This document shows, piece by piece, positions 11,476-22,949 of a stretch of DNA of 64,000 bases (its first letter is position 1; every line of letters begins with the position of its first letter). The notes under the pieces were generated by a model. That model ran no database searches. It saw nothing but the letters and a program-made list of their open reading frames with translations, and was not told where the DNA came from. Position numbers and translations under genes: made by a program. The DNA comes from Pseudaminobacter sp047739745 (GTDB lineage Bacteria > Pseudomonadota > Alphaproteobacteria > Rhizobiales > Rhizobiaceae): positions 186,001-250,000 of the forward strand of contig NZ_JBLLVA010000002.1 of NCBI RefSeq assembly GCF_047739745.1, given 5' to 3'.

Positions 11476-12256
11476 GCGGCCGGTTCTGGTGTTCGATTCG
11501 GGCATCGGCGGCCTTACGGTTCTTCGCGAAGCCCGTGTGCGCATGCCGGACCGCCGCTTCGTCTATGTCGCCGACGATGCCGGTTTTCCTTATGGCGATT
11601 GGGAGGAAGAGGCGCTGAAGCAGCGCATCGTGGCGCTTTTCGGCCGTTTGATCGCTGAGCATCGGCCCGATATAGCGGTGATCGCCTGTAATACCGCCTC
11701 AACGCTGGTTCTGACGGAATTGCGCGCCGCCTATCCCGATACGCCGTTCGTCGGCACCGTACCGGCGATAAAGCCGGCGGCAGAGCGTACGCGCTCCGGA
11801 TTGGTTTCGGTCCTGGCAACGCCCGGAACGGTGAAGCGTGAATATACGCGCGGTCTCATCCAGTCATTTGCCGCGCAATGCCACGTGCGGCTCGTCGGCA
11901 GCCAGAACCTAGCGCGCATGGCCGAGGCGCACATTCGTGGCGAAGCCATAGACGACGTGGCGCTCCGGGCGGAGACAGCGCCTTGTTTCGTCGAGGAAGC
12001 GGGCAAGCGCACTGACATCGTGGTGCTTGCCTGCACGCACTATCCCTTTCTTGCCAATGTTTTCCGCCGCTTGGCGCCATGGCCGGTCGATTGGCTGGAT
12101 CCGGCAGAAGCCATCGCTCGTCGTGCCGTGTCGCTTTTGAAGTCAAAACCGGTAACCGAACCGCACCACGGCCTGGATACAGCGATTTTCACCTCAGGCA
12201 ATCCGGATTTCCAGACACGCCGGCTGATGCATGGGTTTGGCCTTTCGGTGAGTTGA
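11468..12256 (+). CDS. murI: Glutamate racemase
   Basis: Makes D-glutamate for peptidoglycan; 262 residues. Both catalytic cysteines are present (VIACNTAST and VVLACTHYPFL), with the N-terminal VLVFDSGIGGLTVLRE loop. The start overlaps the end of trmJ by 8 bases, so the two are probably cotranscribed. Confidence 0.96.
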   Translation: MAERPVLVFDSGIGGLTVLREARVRMPDRRFVYVADDAGFPYGDWEEEALKQRIVALFGRLIAEHRPDIAVIACNTASTLVLTELRAAYPDTPFVGTVPAIKPAAERTRSGLVSVLATPGTVKREYTRGLIQSFAAQCHVRLVGSQNLARMAEAHIRGEAIDDVALRAETAPCFVEEAGKRTDIVVLACTHYPFLANVFRRLAPWPVDWLDPAEAIARRAVSLLKSKPVTEPHHGLDTAIFTSGNPDFQTRRLMHGFGLSVS

Positions 12257-12323
12257 GGACGGAAACTGGAACCCGTCGCATCCTGTCCGGTTATCTCCCA
12301 AACTCAGATAGGGAGATGAAGTC

Positions 12324-12506
12324 ATGCCCGCAAAATCCAAAGCCCAGCAAAAGGCTGCTGGCGCCGCCCTTTCGGCCAAGCGCGGCGACACCAAGAAAAG
12401 CGAGCTCAAAGGTGCGTCCAAGGGAATGTACGAATCCATGAGCGAGAAGGAACTGGAAGAAATGGCCGAAACCAAGCGCAAGGGCTTGCCCGACAAGAAA
12501 TCCTGA
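12324..12506 (+). CDS. DUF3008 family small protein
   Basis: A 60-residue, very hydrophilic protein beginning MPAKSKAQQKAAGAALSAKRG with a KGLPDKK tail, matching the DUF3008 family that is widespread in Rhizobiales. A good ribosome binding site (GGGAGATGAAGTC) precedes the ATG. It is rich in K, E, A and S with no cysteine. Function unknown. Confidence 0.88.
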   Translation: MPAKSKAQQKAAGAALSAKRGDTKKSELKGASKGMYESMSEKELEEMAETKRKGLPDKKS

Positions 12507-12741
12507 GCCTTATGGTGTCGAGCGCTGAACGCGCTTGTTGACTTTCAGGCCGATTTTCTCTACGCACCCCACACCAGCACCGGGCCGCGAGGTCCGGTGT
12601 TCTATTTGACGTGTCCCGTGGGTATTTCCGCAAGCGTGCGCGGAAAATCCTGTCAGGCCTCTAAAACGGCGGCCAGAGGAGGGCGCGTTTCCTTCATCCG
12701 GAACATGAAGTTCCGGATGCATTGTTTTGAAAGGGAATGCG
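12507..12741 (+). other. Leader region upstream of rpsD
   Basis: A gap of 235 bases before rpsD with no convincing gene. It contains a stable hairpin (CACCGG pairing with CCGGTG around 12580-12602) and a GCGCGG-rich stretch near 12640. Ribosomal protein S4 often controls its own mRNA, so an autoregulatory leader is possible, but no specific S4 site can be recognised by eye. Confidence 0.3.
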
Positions 12742-13359
12742 ATGAGCAAACGCGAATCCGCGAAATACAAGATCGACCGCCGCCTTGGCGAGAACATCTG
12801 GGGTCGCCCGAAGTCCCCGGTCAACAAGCGCGAATACGGTCCCGGCCAGCATGGCCAGCGCCGCAAGGGCAAGCTTTCGGACTATGGTTTGCAGCTGCGC
12901 GCCAAGCAGAAGCTCAAGGGCCACTATGGCGACATCTCCGAAAAGCAGTTCCGCAAGGCTTATGAGGAAGCCAACCGCCGCAAGGGCGATACGCCGGAGC
13001 ACCTGATCGGTCTGCTCGAGTCGCGTCTCGACGCTATCGTCTACCGCGCGAAGTTTGTTCCGACGATCTTTGCCGCCCGTCAGTTCGTCAATCACGGCCA
13101 TGTCAATGTGAACGGCCGCCGCGTCAACATCGGTTCCTATCGCTGCAAGGCTGGCGACGTGATCGAAGTGCGCGAAAAGTCGAAGCAGCTCACGATCGTT
13201 CTGGAAGCCGTGCAGCTCGCCGAGCGTGACGTGCCCGACTACATCGAGGTCGACCACAACAAGATGGTCGCCACCTATGCGCGCGTGCCGAGCCTCTCGG
13301 ACGTTCCGTTTGCCGTGCAGATGGAGCCGAATCTGGTCGTCGAATATTATTCGCGCTGA
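12742..13359 (+). CDS. rpsD: 30S ribosomal protein S4
   Basis: Primary 16S rRNA binding protein; 205 residues. It starts MSKRESAKYKIDRRLGENIWGR and carries the S4 RNA-binding domain (ESRLDAIVYRAKFVPTIFAARQFVNHGHVNVNGRRV). ATG 12742 has AAGGGAATGCG upstream; the in-frame ATG at 12727 is not conserved. A hairpin terminator follows 28 bases after the stop. Confidence 0.98.
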   Translation: MSKRESAKYKIDRRLGENIWGRPKSPVNKREYGPGQHGQRRKGKLSDYGLQLRAKQKLKGHYGDISEKQFRKAYEEANRRKGDTPEHLIGLLESRLDAIVYRAKFVPTIFAARQFVNHGHVNVNGRRVNIGSYRCKAGDVIEVREKSKQLTIVLEAVQLAERDVPDYIEVDHNKMVATYARVPSLSDVPFAVQMEPNLVVEYYSR

Positions 13360-13387
13360 TTGGACCGATTTTCTGCAATCAGGAACG

Positions 13388-13409
13388 GGCCGCCTTCGGG
13401 CGGCCTTTT
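13388..13409 (+). terminator. Rho-independent terminator of rpsD
   Basis: A 7-bp GGCCGCC/GGCGGCC stem capped by a TTCG tetraloop and followed by TTTT. Confidence 0.88.
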
Positions 13410-13467
13410 CTTTGGCGGATCAGTTCGCTAATTCAGCCGAAGCCGCACATCAGAGAGCCGGGTCCCC

Positions 13468-14343
13468 ATGAACATTATGCCGGAACAGATTGCCGAAGGC
13501 GACGACGCCTCCTGTCACGCCATGTTTCGGGCAACGCCGTCCACGGTCGAGTTCAACAAACTGCGCAAGCGGCTGCTGCGTAACGCCCGGCAGGCAATCG
13601 AGGATTTCGCCATGGTCAAGCCGGGCGAGCGTTGGCTGGTGGCGCTGTCGGGCGGCAAGGATTCCTATGGGCTGCTCGCGGTGCTGCTCGATCTCCAATG
13701 GCGCGGGCTTCTGCCGGTCGAACTGCTGGCCTGCAACCTCGACCAGGGCCAGCCGAACTTTCCCAAGCACATTCTGCCCGGATTCTTGGATCGCTACGGC
13801 GTTCGCCATCGCATCGAGTATCGCGATACCTATTCGATCGTCACCGATAAGATCGGCGAGGGCGCAACTTACTGCTCGCTCTGTTCGCGCCTGCGGCGCG
13901 GTCACCTCTATCGCATTGCCCGGGAGGAAGGCTGCTCGTCGCTGGTGCTTGGCCATCACCGCGAGGACATTCTGGAGACGTTCTTCATGAACCTTTTCCA
14001 TGGCGGCCGATTGGCCGCCATGCCGCCCAAGCTCCTGAACGACGAGGGCGACGTCATGGTGTTGCGACCGCTCAGCTATTGCGCGGAAACGGATCTGGCG
14101 AAATTCGCCGAGGCGATGGCCTTTCCGATCATCCCTTGCGATCTCTGCGGCAGCCAGGACGGATTGCAGCGCAATGTCATGAAGGCAATGCTCGATGACA
14201 TCGAAACGCGCATGCCGGGCCGCAAGGATACGATGATCCGCGCGCTCACCAATGTGCGGCCGAGCCATTTGCTCGACCGCAAGTTGTTCGATTTCGCCGG
14301 CCTCATCGCCGGGCAGGGCGCGGATAGGTCGCCTCTCGACTGA
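13468..14343 (+). CDS. ttcA: tRNA 2-thiocytidine biosynthesis protein TtcA
   Basis: Fe-S dependent enzyme that thiolates cytidine 32 in tRNA. The PP-loop ATP site LSGGKDSYGLL is followed by the CxxC pair YCSLCSRLRRG that ligates the cluster; 291 residues. It is convergent with the MFS gene, with only one base between them. Confidence 0.95.
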   Translation: MNIMPEQIAEGDDASCHAMFRATPSTVEFNKLRKRLLRNARQAIEDFAMVKPGERWLVALSGGKDSYGLLAVLLDLQWRGLLPVELLACNLDQGQPNFPKHILPGFLDRYGVRHRIEYRDTYSIVTDKIGEGATYCSLCSRLRRGHLYRIAREEGCSSLVLGHHREDILETFFMNLFHGGRLAAMPPKLLNDEGDVMVLRPLSYCAETDLAKFAEAMAFPIIPCDLCGSQDGLQRNVMKAMLDDIETRMPGRKDTMIRALTNVRPSHLLDRKLFDFAGLIAGQGADRSPLD

Positions 14344-14344
14344 T

Positions 14345-15589
14345 CTAACGGATCGGCTGGCTGTGCGGCTGGAACAGCTTGCCCTTTTCCGCAATGATCA
14401 CGAAAATCAGCCCCACCACGGACACTCCCAGGAAGCCCGCGCCAAGCGGCGTCGTTGTGCCGTCGAAGGCTTGACCCACCAGCGCACCGATCACGCCGCC
14501 GCCGGCCGTGCCCATGAAGCCGAGCACCGACGAGGCGGTGCCGGCGACGTGACCCAGTGGTTCCATCGCCAGGGCGTTGAAGTTCGAGCCGATGAGGCCG
14601 AACTGGAACATCGCCAGCGCAAAGAGCAGCAGGAATAACGGAAAGGGAATCGTGCCGAACAGCGACAGCACGAACCAGATGCCGCTGACGATCATGAACC
14701 CGATCAGTGCGCCGTGCGAGATCCTGCGCATGCCAAAGCGGCCGACCAGCCGTGCATTGAGGTAGGAGGATAGCGCCATGAAAGCTGCAACGGCGGCGAA
14801 GGCCACCGGGAACCATGCACCGAGTTCATAGATGCCGACGTAAATCTGCTGGGCGGAATTGATGAAGCCGAAGAGTGCGCCGAAGATGAAGGCGGAGGCC
14901 AGCGTGTAGCAAAGCGCCACGCGGTCGCTCAACACAATGCCGAAGCCCTGGACGATGGACTTGAGGGTGAAGGGCCGGATGTCGGCCGGATCGAGCGTTT
15001 CGGGCAGGCGCAGGGCCATCCACAGCGTGACTGCCAGGCTGATGGCGGCCATGAAGACGAATATCAGGTGCCATTCGCCGAACAGCATGATGACCTGACC
15101 GGTGCCGGGCGCAATGACCGGAACGATCATGAATATCATCATCACCAGCGACATCACTTCCGCCATCTGACGACCGCCGAAAACGTCGCGAATGATCGAA
15201 ACCGTGATGACCCGTGTGGCAGCGGAGCCAACGCCGTGAACGAACCGCATCAACAGCAGCGCTTCGAATGTCGGTGCAACCGCGCCGGCGAGCGCGGCAA
15301 GCACGCTGATAACGAGCCCCGCAATCATCGGCATTCGGCGGCCGAAGCGATCCGATAACGGGCCATAGACGATCTGCGCGAAGGCGAAGCCCATCAGATA
15401 GGCGGAAATCACATACTGACGATGGTTCTCGCTCTCCACACCGAGGCTGGCGCCGATTTCCTGCAGGCCCGGCAACATGATGTCGATCGCCAGGGCGTTC
15501 ATCGCCATGAGCATTGCCATCAAGGCAATGAATTCGGCCTTTCCCATGCCTTGCAGGCGCGAGGGCTTCGTGGTTGACGATGCATCCAT
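14345..15589 (-). CDS. Bcr/CflA-type MFS drug efflux transporter
   Basis: Inner-membrane proton-coupled exporter of 414 residues with about 12 predicted hydrophobic segments. The cytoplasmic loop motif GPLSDRFGRR (near residues 76-85) marks the major facilitator superfamily, and LPGLQEIGASLGV in the first loop with the overall length fits the Bcr/CflA subfamily. The substrate cannot be read from sequence. Confidence 0.9.
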   Translation of the reverse strand: MDASSTTKPSRLQGMGKAEFIALMAMLMAMNALAIDIMLPGLQEIGASLGVESENHRQYVISAYLMGFAFAQIVYGPLSDRFGRRMPMIAGLVISVLAALAGAVAPTFEALLLMRFVHGVGSAATRVITVSIIRDVFGGRQMAEVMSLVMMIFMIVPVIAPGTGQVIMLFGEWHLIFVFMAAISLAVTLWMALRLPETLDPADIRPFTLKSIVQGFGIVLSDRVALCYTLASAFIFGALFGFINSAQQIYVGIYELGAWFPVAFAAVAAFMALSSYLNARLVGRFGMRRISHGALIGFMIVSGIWFVLSLFGTIPFPLFLLLFALAMFQFGLIGSNFNALAMEPLGHVAGTASSVLGFMGTAGGGVIGALVGQAFDGTTTPLGAGFLGVSVVGLIFVIIAEKGKLFQPHSQPIR

Positions 15590-15626
15590 TACTTCACTCT
15601 AAAATAGCTAATCCAGAAGACGGAAA

Positions 15627-15651
15627 AAGGCGCCGGTGCGGCCGGCGCCTT
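15627..15651 (-). terminator. Terminator downstream of grxD
   Basis: A 10-bp perfect stem (AAGGCGCCGG with CCGGCGCCTT) and a 5-base loop. Read on the minus strand it is followed by five T, so it ends transcripts from grxD before the MFS gene. Confidence 0.82.
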
Positions 15652-15698
15652 CAAAAGAGTTCGGACGAATTAAGTAGAAATCCGACCCTTGCTGCGGA

Positions 15699-16031
15699 TC
15701 ACGCGGCCTTGGTGGCTACTCCCTTGCCTTCGAACAGCGACTGCAATTCACCCGCCTGGAACATCTCACGGATGATATCGCAGCCCCCGACGAATTCGCC
15801 CTTGACGTAGAGCTGCGGAATTGTCGGCCAGTTCGAATAATCCTTGATGCCCTGGCGCAACTCGTTCGACGTCAACACGTCGATGCCTTTGTAATCGACA
15901 CCGATATAGTCGAGAATCTGGACGACCTGTCCCGAGAAGCCGCACTGCGGAAAGCCCGGGGTGCCCTTCATGAACAGCACGACGTCGTTATTCTTGACTT
16001 CGTTGCCGATAAACTCACTGATTCCGCTCAT
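15699..16031 (-). CDS. grxD: Monothiol glutaredoxin, Grx4 family
   Basis: 110-residue CGFS-type monothiol glutaredoxin (active site FPQCGFSGQV, then the YKGIDV and WPTIPQLYVKGEFVGGCDI segments). CGFS glutaredoxins bind a shared [2Fe-2S] cluster with glutathione and act with BolA in iron sensing and cluster trafficking. The bolA gene lies 62 bases upstream on the same strand, which supports this pairing. Confidence 0.96.
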   Translation of the reverse strand: MSGISEFIGNEVKNNDVVLFMKGTPGFPQCGFSGQVVQILDYIGVDYKGIDVLTSNELRQGIKDYSNWPTIPQLYVKGEFVGGCDIIREMFQAGELQSLFEGKGVATKAA

Positions 16032-16093
16032 TTTTCTTTCCTAACCTCGCCGGCTGCGAGTCCGGCGTTCGAAAATTTCATGCGCCCTATGTA

Positions 16094-16327
16094 TCACTCC
16101 GGAACGCTGGTTTGAAGGGCAAGGGCATGAAGAACACCGCCCATATTGCCCTTGAGCGCGTCGTAGACCATCTGGTGCTGCTGCACACGGCTCTTGCCGC
16201 GGAAGCTCTCCGCGACAACTTCGGCGGCATAGTGCTCGCCATCGCCGGCAAGATCGCGAATCGTCACCCTGGCATCCGGGATGCCTTCCTTGATGAGGGT
16301 CTCGATATCATGCGCATTCATTGCCAT
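16094..16327 (-). CDS. bolA: BolA family protein
   Basis: 77-residue BolA-fold protein, partner of CGFS glutaredoxin in Fe-S handling. Typical elements are DIETLIKEGIPDARVTIRDL and the SFRGKSRVQQHQMVYDALK segment with the family-conserved histidine. It sits between purL (13 bases upstream) and grxD, the usual Rhizobiales order. Confidence 0.94.
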   Translation of the reverse strand: MAMNAHDIETLIKEGIPDARVTIRDLAGDGEHYAAEVVAESFRGKSRVQQHQMVYDALKGNMGGVLHALALQTSVPE

Positions 16328-16340
16328 GGCAGGGGTCCTG

Positions 16341-18554
<2,214 letters not shown>

Positions 18555-18592
18555 GGCACTGTCCGGTCCCGAGAGGGAATTGGTTCAGGGTT

Positions 18593-19003
18593 TCAGGCCG
18601 AGGCGCCGCAGCCGCTGTCGCCTGCCGCCCATCGGCTGACGTCCGAATTGATACGCGCGCCGAGCGCCTGATCCATCAATGGCCCGAAAACCTCGACACG
18701 CGAAGAACTGCCGGTGGCCTGAACGACGAGCAGAGGCCGCGCGCCATAGTCTTTCGCAGGCACCAGCAGGAAGCGCGGCGTGCCACCGAAATTATTCAAT
18801 TCATTGGCCATGCGATAGGGTCTGAACGCCGGGTCCTTGGCTGCAAACCAGCATTTGTGCGCGGCGATGGCCACCGTCTCCATGGTCCGTAGAGATGCGC
18901 TTTTGCCCGAATCCGTGGTGCTGGCGCTCTTTGTGCCGGACTGGCATGCCGTCAGCGCGAGCGCCGAAGTCAGGGCTGCGGCAATCAGGCGGAGTTTCTT
19001 CAT
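18593..19003 (-). CDS. Hypothetical lipoprotein
   Basis: 136 residues beginning with a lipoprotein signal (MKKLRLIAAALTSALALTAC, cysteine at the lipobox), so probably anchored in an envelope membrane. The mature part has three further cysteines, one in HKCWFAAKDPAF and one near the end. It lies inside the purine block between purQ and purL on the same strand. I do not recognise a named domain. Confidence 0.75.
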   Translation of the reverse strand: MKKLRLIAAALTSALALTACQSGTKSASTTDSGKSASLRTMETVAIAAHKCWFAAKDPAFRPYRMANELNNFGGTPRFLLVPAKDYGARPLLVVQATGSSSRVEVFGPLMDQALGARINSDVSRWAAGDSGCGASA

Positions 19004-19075
19004 GTCGCGGAAGACCCTGTCGAGTTGTCGGCTGCGGTCCGAAGGCGGAGGGTGAATAGCGGAATATTCGACGGC

Positions 19076-19768
19076 TCAGGCATCCACCGGCTCTGGGTGG
19101 GGAGGCTCATATCCAAGCACGCTTTCGAACAGTCCACGCCCATCGCCGCCGCCATGCGCCGCCTCGATGAGGTTCTCGGGATGCGGCATCAGGCCGAGCA
19201 CGTTTCCCTTGGCATTGACGATGCCGGCAATGTCGTTGATCGATCCGTTGGGATTGGTGCCGTCGGCATAGCGGAACACGACCTGACCTTCGCCTTCCAG
19301 CCGTGCCAGCGTGTCGGGCTCTGCAAAATAATTGCCGTCGTGATGGGCGACCGGGCAGCGGATCACCTGGCCGGGGGCGTAGCGGCGGGTAAAGGGCGTG
19401 TTGGCGTTGGCGACCTCGAGCTTCACTTCGCGGCAGACGAATTTCAGCGAGGCGTTGCGCATCAGCGCGCCCGGCAGCAGACCGGCCTCGAGCAGTATCT
19501 GGAAGCCATTGCAAACTCCGATCACCAGCACTCCGCTTGCGGCCTTTTCGGCAACCGCCCGTATCACCGGCATGCGCGCGGCAATGGCCCCGCAGCGCAA
19601 ATAGTCGCCATAGGAAAAGCCACCGGGAATGACGATCAGATCGACATCCGGAATTTCAGTGTCGGTCTGCCAGACGGTCAGGGGCGGCTTGCCGCTGATC
19701 TTCGTCAGCGCGGCGATCATGTCGCGGTCCCGGTTGAGGCCGGGAAGGAGAACGACGGCCGATTTCAC
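19076..19768 (-). CDS. purQ: Phosphoribosylformylglycinamidine synthase subunit PurQ
   Basis: Glutaminase subunit of FGAM synthase, 230 residues. Class I glutamine amidotransferase triad: nucleophile cysteine in GVCNGFQILLEAG and the PHPE histidine and glutamate near the C-terminus (LMPHPENLIEAAHGG). It starts one base after the purS stop. Confidence 0.97.
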   Translation of the reverse strand: MKSAVVLLPGLNRDRDMIAALTKISGKPPLTVWQTDTEIPDVDLIVIPGGFSYGDYLRCGAIAARMPVIRAVAEKAASGVLVIGVCNGFQILLEAGLLPGALMRNASLKFVCREVKLEVANANTPFTRRYAPGQVIRCPVAHHDGNYFAEPDTLARLEGEGQVVFRYADGTNPNGSINDIAGIVNAKGNVLGLMPHPENLIEAAHGGGDGRGLFESVLGYEPPHPEPVDA

Positions 19769-19769
19769 C

Positions 19770-20012
19770 TCAAGCGATCTCCACTGCGTAGTTTTCGATC
19801 ACCGTATTCGCCAGCAGCTTATCGCACATGGCGCTGAGATCGGCTGCGGCCTTGGCTCGATCCGCCCCGTCGATCTCGATGTCGAACACCTTGCCCTGGC
19901 GCACCTGTCCAACGCCTTCAAAGCCGAGTGCCGCTATTGCGTGCTCGATCGCCTTGCCTTGAGGGTCGAGCACACCGTTCTTGAGTGTAACGGTTACACG
20001 GGCTTTGATCAC
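19770..20012 (-). CDS. purS: Phosphoribosylformylglycinamidine synthase subunit PurS
   Basis: 80-residue bridging subunit of the FGAM synthase complex. The family start IKARVTVTLKNGVLDPQGKA and the GFEGVGQVRQGKVFDIEI core are present. A GTG at 20012 is used as start: it has GGAGA at the right spacing and begins at the conserved N-terminus, while the upstream in-frame ATG would add 14 atypical residues. Confidence 0.93.
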   Translation of the reverse strand: MIKARVTVTLKNGVLDPQGKAIEHAIAALGFEGVGQVRQGKVFDIEIDGADRAKAAADLSAMCDKLLANTVIENYAVEIA

Positions 20013-20085
20013 GGCCGTTTGTCTCCGGGAAATTCGGTCGGGGTCGAATGCCACGGCCCGATGGCCGAACCGTGGCGCAAAGGTT

Positions 20086-20853
20086 TCAGTGCTTCACCAG
20101 TACCGGGCCGGTGGGGCGCGGCGGTTCGTTCTCGTTCATGATGCCAAGACGGCGCGCGACTTCCTGATAGGCTTCGACCAGCCCGCCCATGTCGCGGCGG
20201 AAGCGGTCCTTGTCGAGCTTGTCCTGCGTGTTGACGTCCCACAGGCGGCAGGAATCCGGCGAAATCTCGTCGGCCACGACGATGCGCATCATGTCACCCT
20301 CGAACAGGCGGCCGCATTCGATCTTGAAGTCGACGAGCTGAATGCCGACGCCGAGGAACAGGCCGGACAGGAAGTCGTTGACGCGGATGGCCAGTGCCAT
20401 CACGTCGTCGATTTCCTGCGGGCTCGCCCAACCGAACGCGGTGATGTGTTCTTCCGACACCATCGGATCGTCGAGCGCGTCGGCCTTGTAGTAGAATTCG
20501 ATGATCGAGCGCGGCAGCACCGTACCTTCCTCGATGCCGAGGCGTTTGGCCAGCGAGCCGGCGGCGATATTGCGCACCACCACTTCGAGCGGGATGATCT
20601 CGACCTCGCGGATCAGCTGCTCGCGCATGTTCAGCCGCCGGATGAAGTGGGTGGGAATACCCATCCGGTTGAGATGGGTGAAAATGTGCTCGGAGATGCG
20701 GTTGTTGAGCACACCCTTGCCGTCGACGACCTCATGTTTCTTTTTGTTGAACGCAGTGGCGTCATCCTTGAAGAACTGAACCAGCGTTCCCGGCTCCGGC
20801 CCTTCGTAAAGAATCTTGGCCTTGCCTTCATAAATGCGGCGGCGGTTTTTCAT
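20086..20853 (-). CDS. purC: SAICAR synthase PurC
   Basis: Phosphoribosylaminoimidazole-succinocarboxamide synthase of the purine pathway; 255 residues. It begins NRRRIYEGKAKILYEGPEPG and carries VVRNIAAGSLAKRLG and the substrate-binding LVDFKIECGR segment. First gene of the purC-purS-purQ-(lipoprotein)-purL-bolA-grxD strand. Confidence 0.97.
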   Translation of the reverse strand: MKNRRRIYEGKAKILYEGPEPGTLVQFFKDDATAFNKKKHEVVDGKGVLNNRISEHIFTHLNRMGIPTHFIRRLNMREQLIREVEIIPLEVVVRNIAAGSLAKRLGIEEGTVLPRSIIEFYYKADALDDPMVSEEHITAFGWASPQEIDDVMALAIRVNDFLSGLFLGVGIQLVDFKIECGRLFEGDMMRIVVADEISPDSCRLWDVNTQDKLDKDRFRRDMGGLVEAYQEVARRLGIMNENEPPRPTGPVLVKH

Positions 20854-21131
20854 TTTCTGATTTCTCTGGATGCAAGGGCAGGCGGTAAGCGACCGATCCC
20901 TCTATAATAGCACGCAAGAGCGGCTGTTGCAGGTCTCAAAGCCGGTCTCTATCCCAATCGCGCGGATTGCTCAATCGGCAAAACGGCGCAATCAACCGCT
21001 TTCCATGCGAAATGCCGCGGGCGGCAGAAACCACGTGAGATTGATTGCGCCGGCCTCTTTTGGTTTGCCTTTGAATAACCCATATTCCCGGTCTCGAATC
21101 AGAAATCGAAATTTCAGCCGGAGACACTGCA

Positions 21132-21452
21132 ATGAGCAGCATGAAGGACCGACAGGAAGGCTTCGAAAAAAAATTCGTGCTGGACGAAGAATTGCGTTTC
21201 AAGGCGACGGCACGGCGCAACAAGCTGCTCGGATTGTGGGCCGCTGAAAAACTTGGCAAGACCGGCGCTGACGCGGAAGCCTATGCCAAGGAAGTGGTGG
21301 TTTCCGACATCGAGGAGGCCGGCGATCACGACGTGTTCCGCAAGGTGCGCCGCGATTTCGACGCGGCCGGCGTGCAGCAGTCGGACCATCAGATACGCCG
21401 TACCATGGAAGAATTGCTGGCGACCGCGATCGAGCAGGTCAAGAATTCCTGA
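21132..21452 (+). CDS. DUF1476 protein, zeta-type F1-ATPase inhibitor family
   Basis: 106-residue helical, highly charged protein. SSMKDRQEGFEKKFVLDEEL and the FRKVRRDFDAAGV segment are hallmarks of DUF1476, the alphaproteobacterial zeta subunit that inhibits the F1F0-ATPase in some species. It is divergent from purC across 278 bases and ends in a terminator, so it is monocistronic. The inhibitory role is known for relatives, not shown here. Confidence 0.92.
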   Translation: MSSMKDRQEGFEKKFVLDEELRFKATARRNKLLGLWAAEKLGKTGADAEAYAKEVVVSDIEEAGDHDVFRKVRRDFDAAGVQQSDHQIRRTMEELLATAIEQVKNS

Positions 21453-21481
21453 GACCGACATAAGCCAGCAGCCGACCAACG

Positions 21482-21505
21482 AACCGCCCGTCCAGGGCGG
21501 TTTTT
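21482..21505 (+). terminator. Terminator after the DUF1476 gene
   Basis: An 8-bp stem AACCGCCC/GGGCGGTT with a 5-base loop, running into TTTTT. Confidence 0.85.
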
Positions 21506-21567
21506 GTTTGCGCCGCCGGCGGTTTGCGGGTGAGATAGCCTAAAATGTTCAGCTCAAGGGATGCGAC

Positions 21568-22338
21568 ATGACATTCGCAAGCCGCCTGCATGCCGGTGAA
21601 ACGCTACTGACCGCTTGGTCCGGCATTCCGGACCCCCTGACGGTCGAGATCGTCGCTGCGCAAGGCGTAGACGCCGTGACGCTGGACATGCAGCATGGCG
21701 GCCATACCGACGATAGCGTGCTTCGCTCGATCGTCCCGGTGTTGCGCGCTGGCCGGCATCCGGTGGTGCGAGTTCCGGTCGGGCGCTTCGACATGGCGAG
21801 CCGCGCGCTCGATTTCGGTGCCGAGGCGGTAATCGCGCCAATGGTCAATTCGGTGGAAGATGCGCAGAGCTTTGCCGCGGCTATGAAATATCCGCCTATC
21901 GGCGAGCGCTCGTGGGGCCCGACTTTCGCCCTCCCGCGCAATGGCGGCGGCGATTCAAAAAGCTGGCTGCGCGAGGCCAATGCCAACACGGTGTCTTTCG
22001 CCATGATCGAGACGAGGGCGGCGCTTAAGGCGCTGGACGGCATATTGGAAACGCCGGGTATCGACGGCATTTTCGTGGGCCCGGCCGACTTTTCGATCGC
22101 GTGGACCGAGGGTGGTACTGTCGACTCCACGCTCGAGGACATGATGGAGACCGTCGCCTCCATCGCCGATCGGGCAAATGCCGCCGGTAAACATGCAGGC
22201 ATTTTTGTCGTAGATGCCGGCATGTGCGGGCGGTTTGTCGAGATGGGCTACCGCTTCCTTGCGCTCGGAACCGAGCACAAATATATGGCCCTGGGCGCCG
22301 AAAGCCTGCTCAAGACTGCGCGGAACTCGATGTCTTGA
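21568..22338 (+). CDS. HpcH/HpaI family aldolase
   Basis: 256-residue class II pyruvate aldolase fold. Family motifs are VTLDMQHGGHTDD, the metal and substrate motif AMIETRAALKALDGILETPGIDGIFVGPADFS, and the KHAGIFVVDAG strand. Members cleave 2-keto-3-deoxy sugar acids or hydroxy-keto acids; the exact substrate cannot be told from sequence or neighbours. Confidence 0.9.
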   Translation: MTFASRLHAGETLLTAWSGIPDPLTVEIVAAQGVDAVTLDMQHGGHTDDSVLRSIVPVLRAGRHPVVRVPVGRFDMASRALDFGAEAVIAPMVNSVEDAQSFAAAMKYPPIGERSWGPTFALPRNGGGDSKSWLREANANTVSFAMIETRAALKALDGILETPGIDGIFVGPADFSIAWTEGGTVDSTLEDMMETVASIADRANAAGKHAGIFVVDAGMCGRFVEMGYRFLALGTEHKYMALGAESLLKTARNSMS

Positions 22339-22400
22339 ACTATATAAAACAATGACTTACGCGTCCGTCCTGATTCAGGTCATCAAAGACTGACGTCGCC

Positions 22401-22949
22401 TCAGAGTCGCGTCAGGAAATTCGCAAACGCCATCGAGCCCTCCGGCCAGGGTCCATAGCCGGCCTCGGTGTTGATGTGGCCCGCATCGCCCGCATGTATG
22501 AGAAGCGAACCCCAGGCGGATGCTATGTCAGCGGCGACCTCCGCTGCGCAGAACGGGTCGTTGCTGCTGGAAACGACGATCGACGGGAACGGCAGCGGGT
22601 CGCGTGGGTAGGGGCCGAACGTCATCAGGTGCTTCGGCCTGATCGCCGGATTGGCGACATCGGGCGGCGCCACAAAAAACGCTCCTGCTACGCGGTTCCT
22701 GAATTGCGGAATCGCCTGCACCACGGTCGGTACGCCGAGCGAATGCGCGATGAACACGATCGGTTTTTCGGCTTCATTGACTGCCTTGGCGACCGCCGCC
22801 GTCCAGTCCTCGCGAACCGGCTTCGACCATTCGGCCTGCTCCACTCGCCGCGCGGTGGAGAGCTTGCCCTCCCAGCGTGACTGCCAGTGATCGGGACCCG
22901 AGTTGGTGTATCCGGGAATGATGAGAATATCAGCGTCCTTGACCTTCAT
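22401..22949 (-). CDS. RBBP9/YdeN family alpha/beta hydrolase
   Basis: About 182 residues. The fold is recognised from ILIIPGYTNSGPDHWQSRWE, the nucleophile elbow IAHSLGVPTVVQ with serine, and the C-terminal GDAGHINTEAGYGPWPEG histidine region: a complete Ser-Asp-His arrangement of serine hydrolases in the RBBP9/YdeN group. ATG 22949 begins the conserved domain; the frame continues upstream to 23147 but that part is not protein-like. Confidence 0.85.
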   Translation of the reverse strand: MKVKDADILIIPGYTNSGPDHWQSRWEGKLSTARRVEQAEWSKPVREDWTAAVAKAVNEAEKPIVFIAHSLGVPTVVQAIPQFRNRVAGAFFVAPPDVANPAIRPKHLMTFGPYPRDPLPFPSIVVSSSNDPFCAAEVAADIASAWGSLLIHAGDAGHINTEAGYGPWPEGSMAFANFLTRL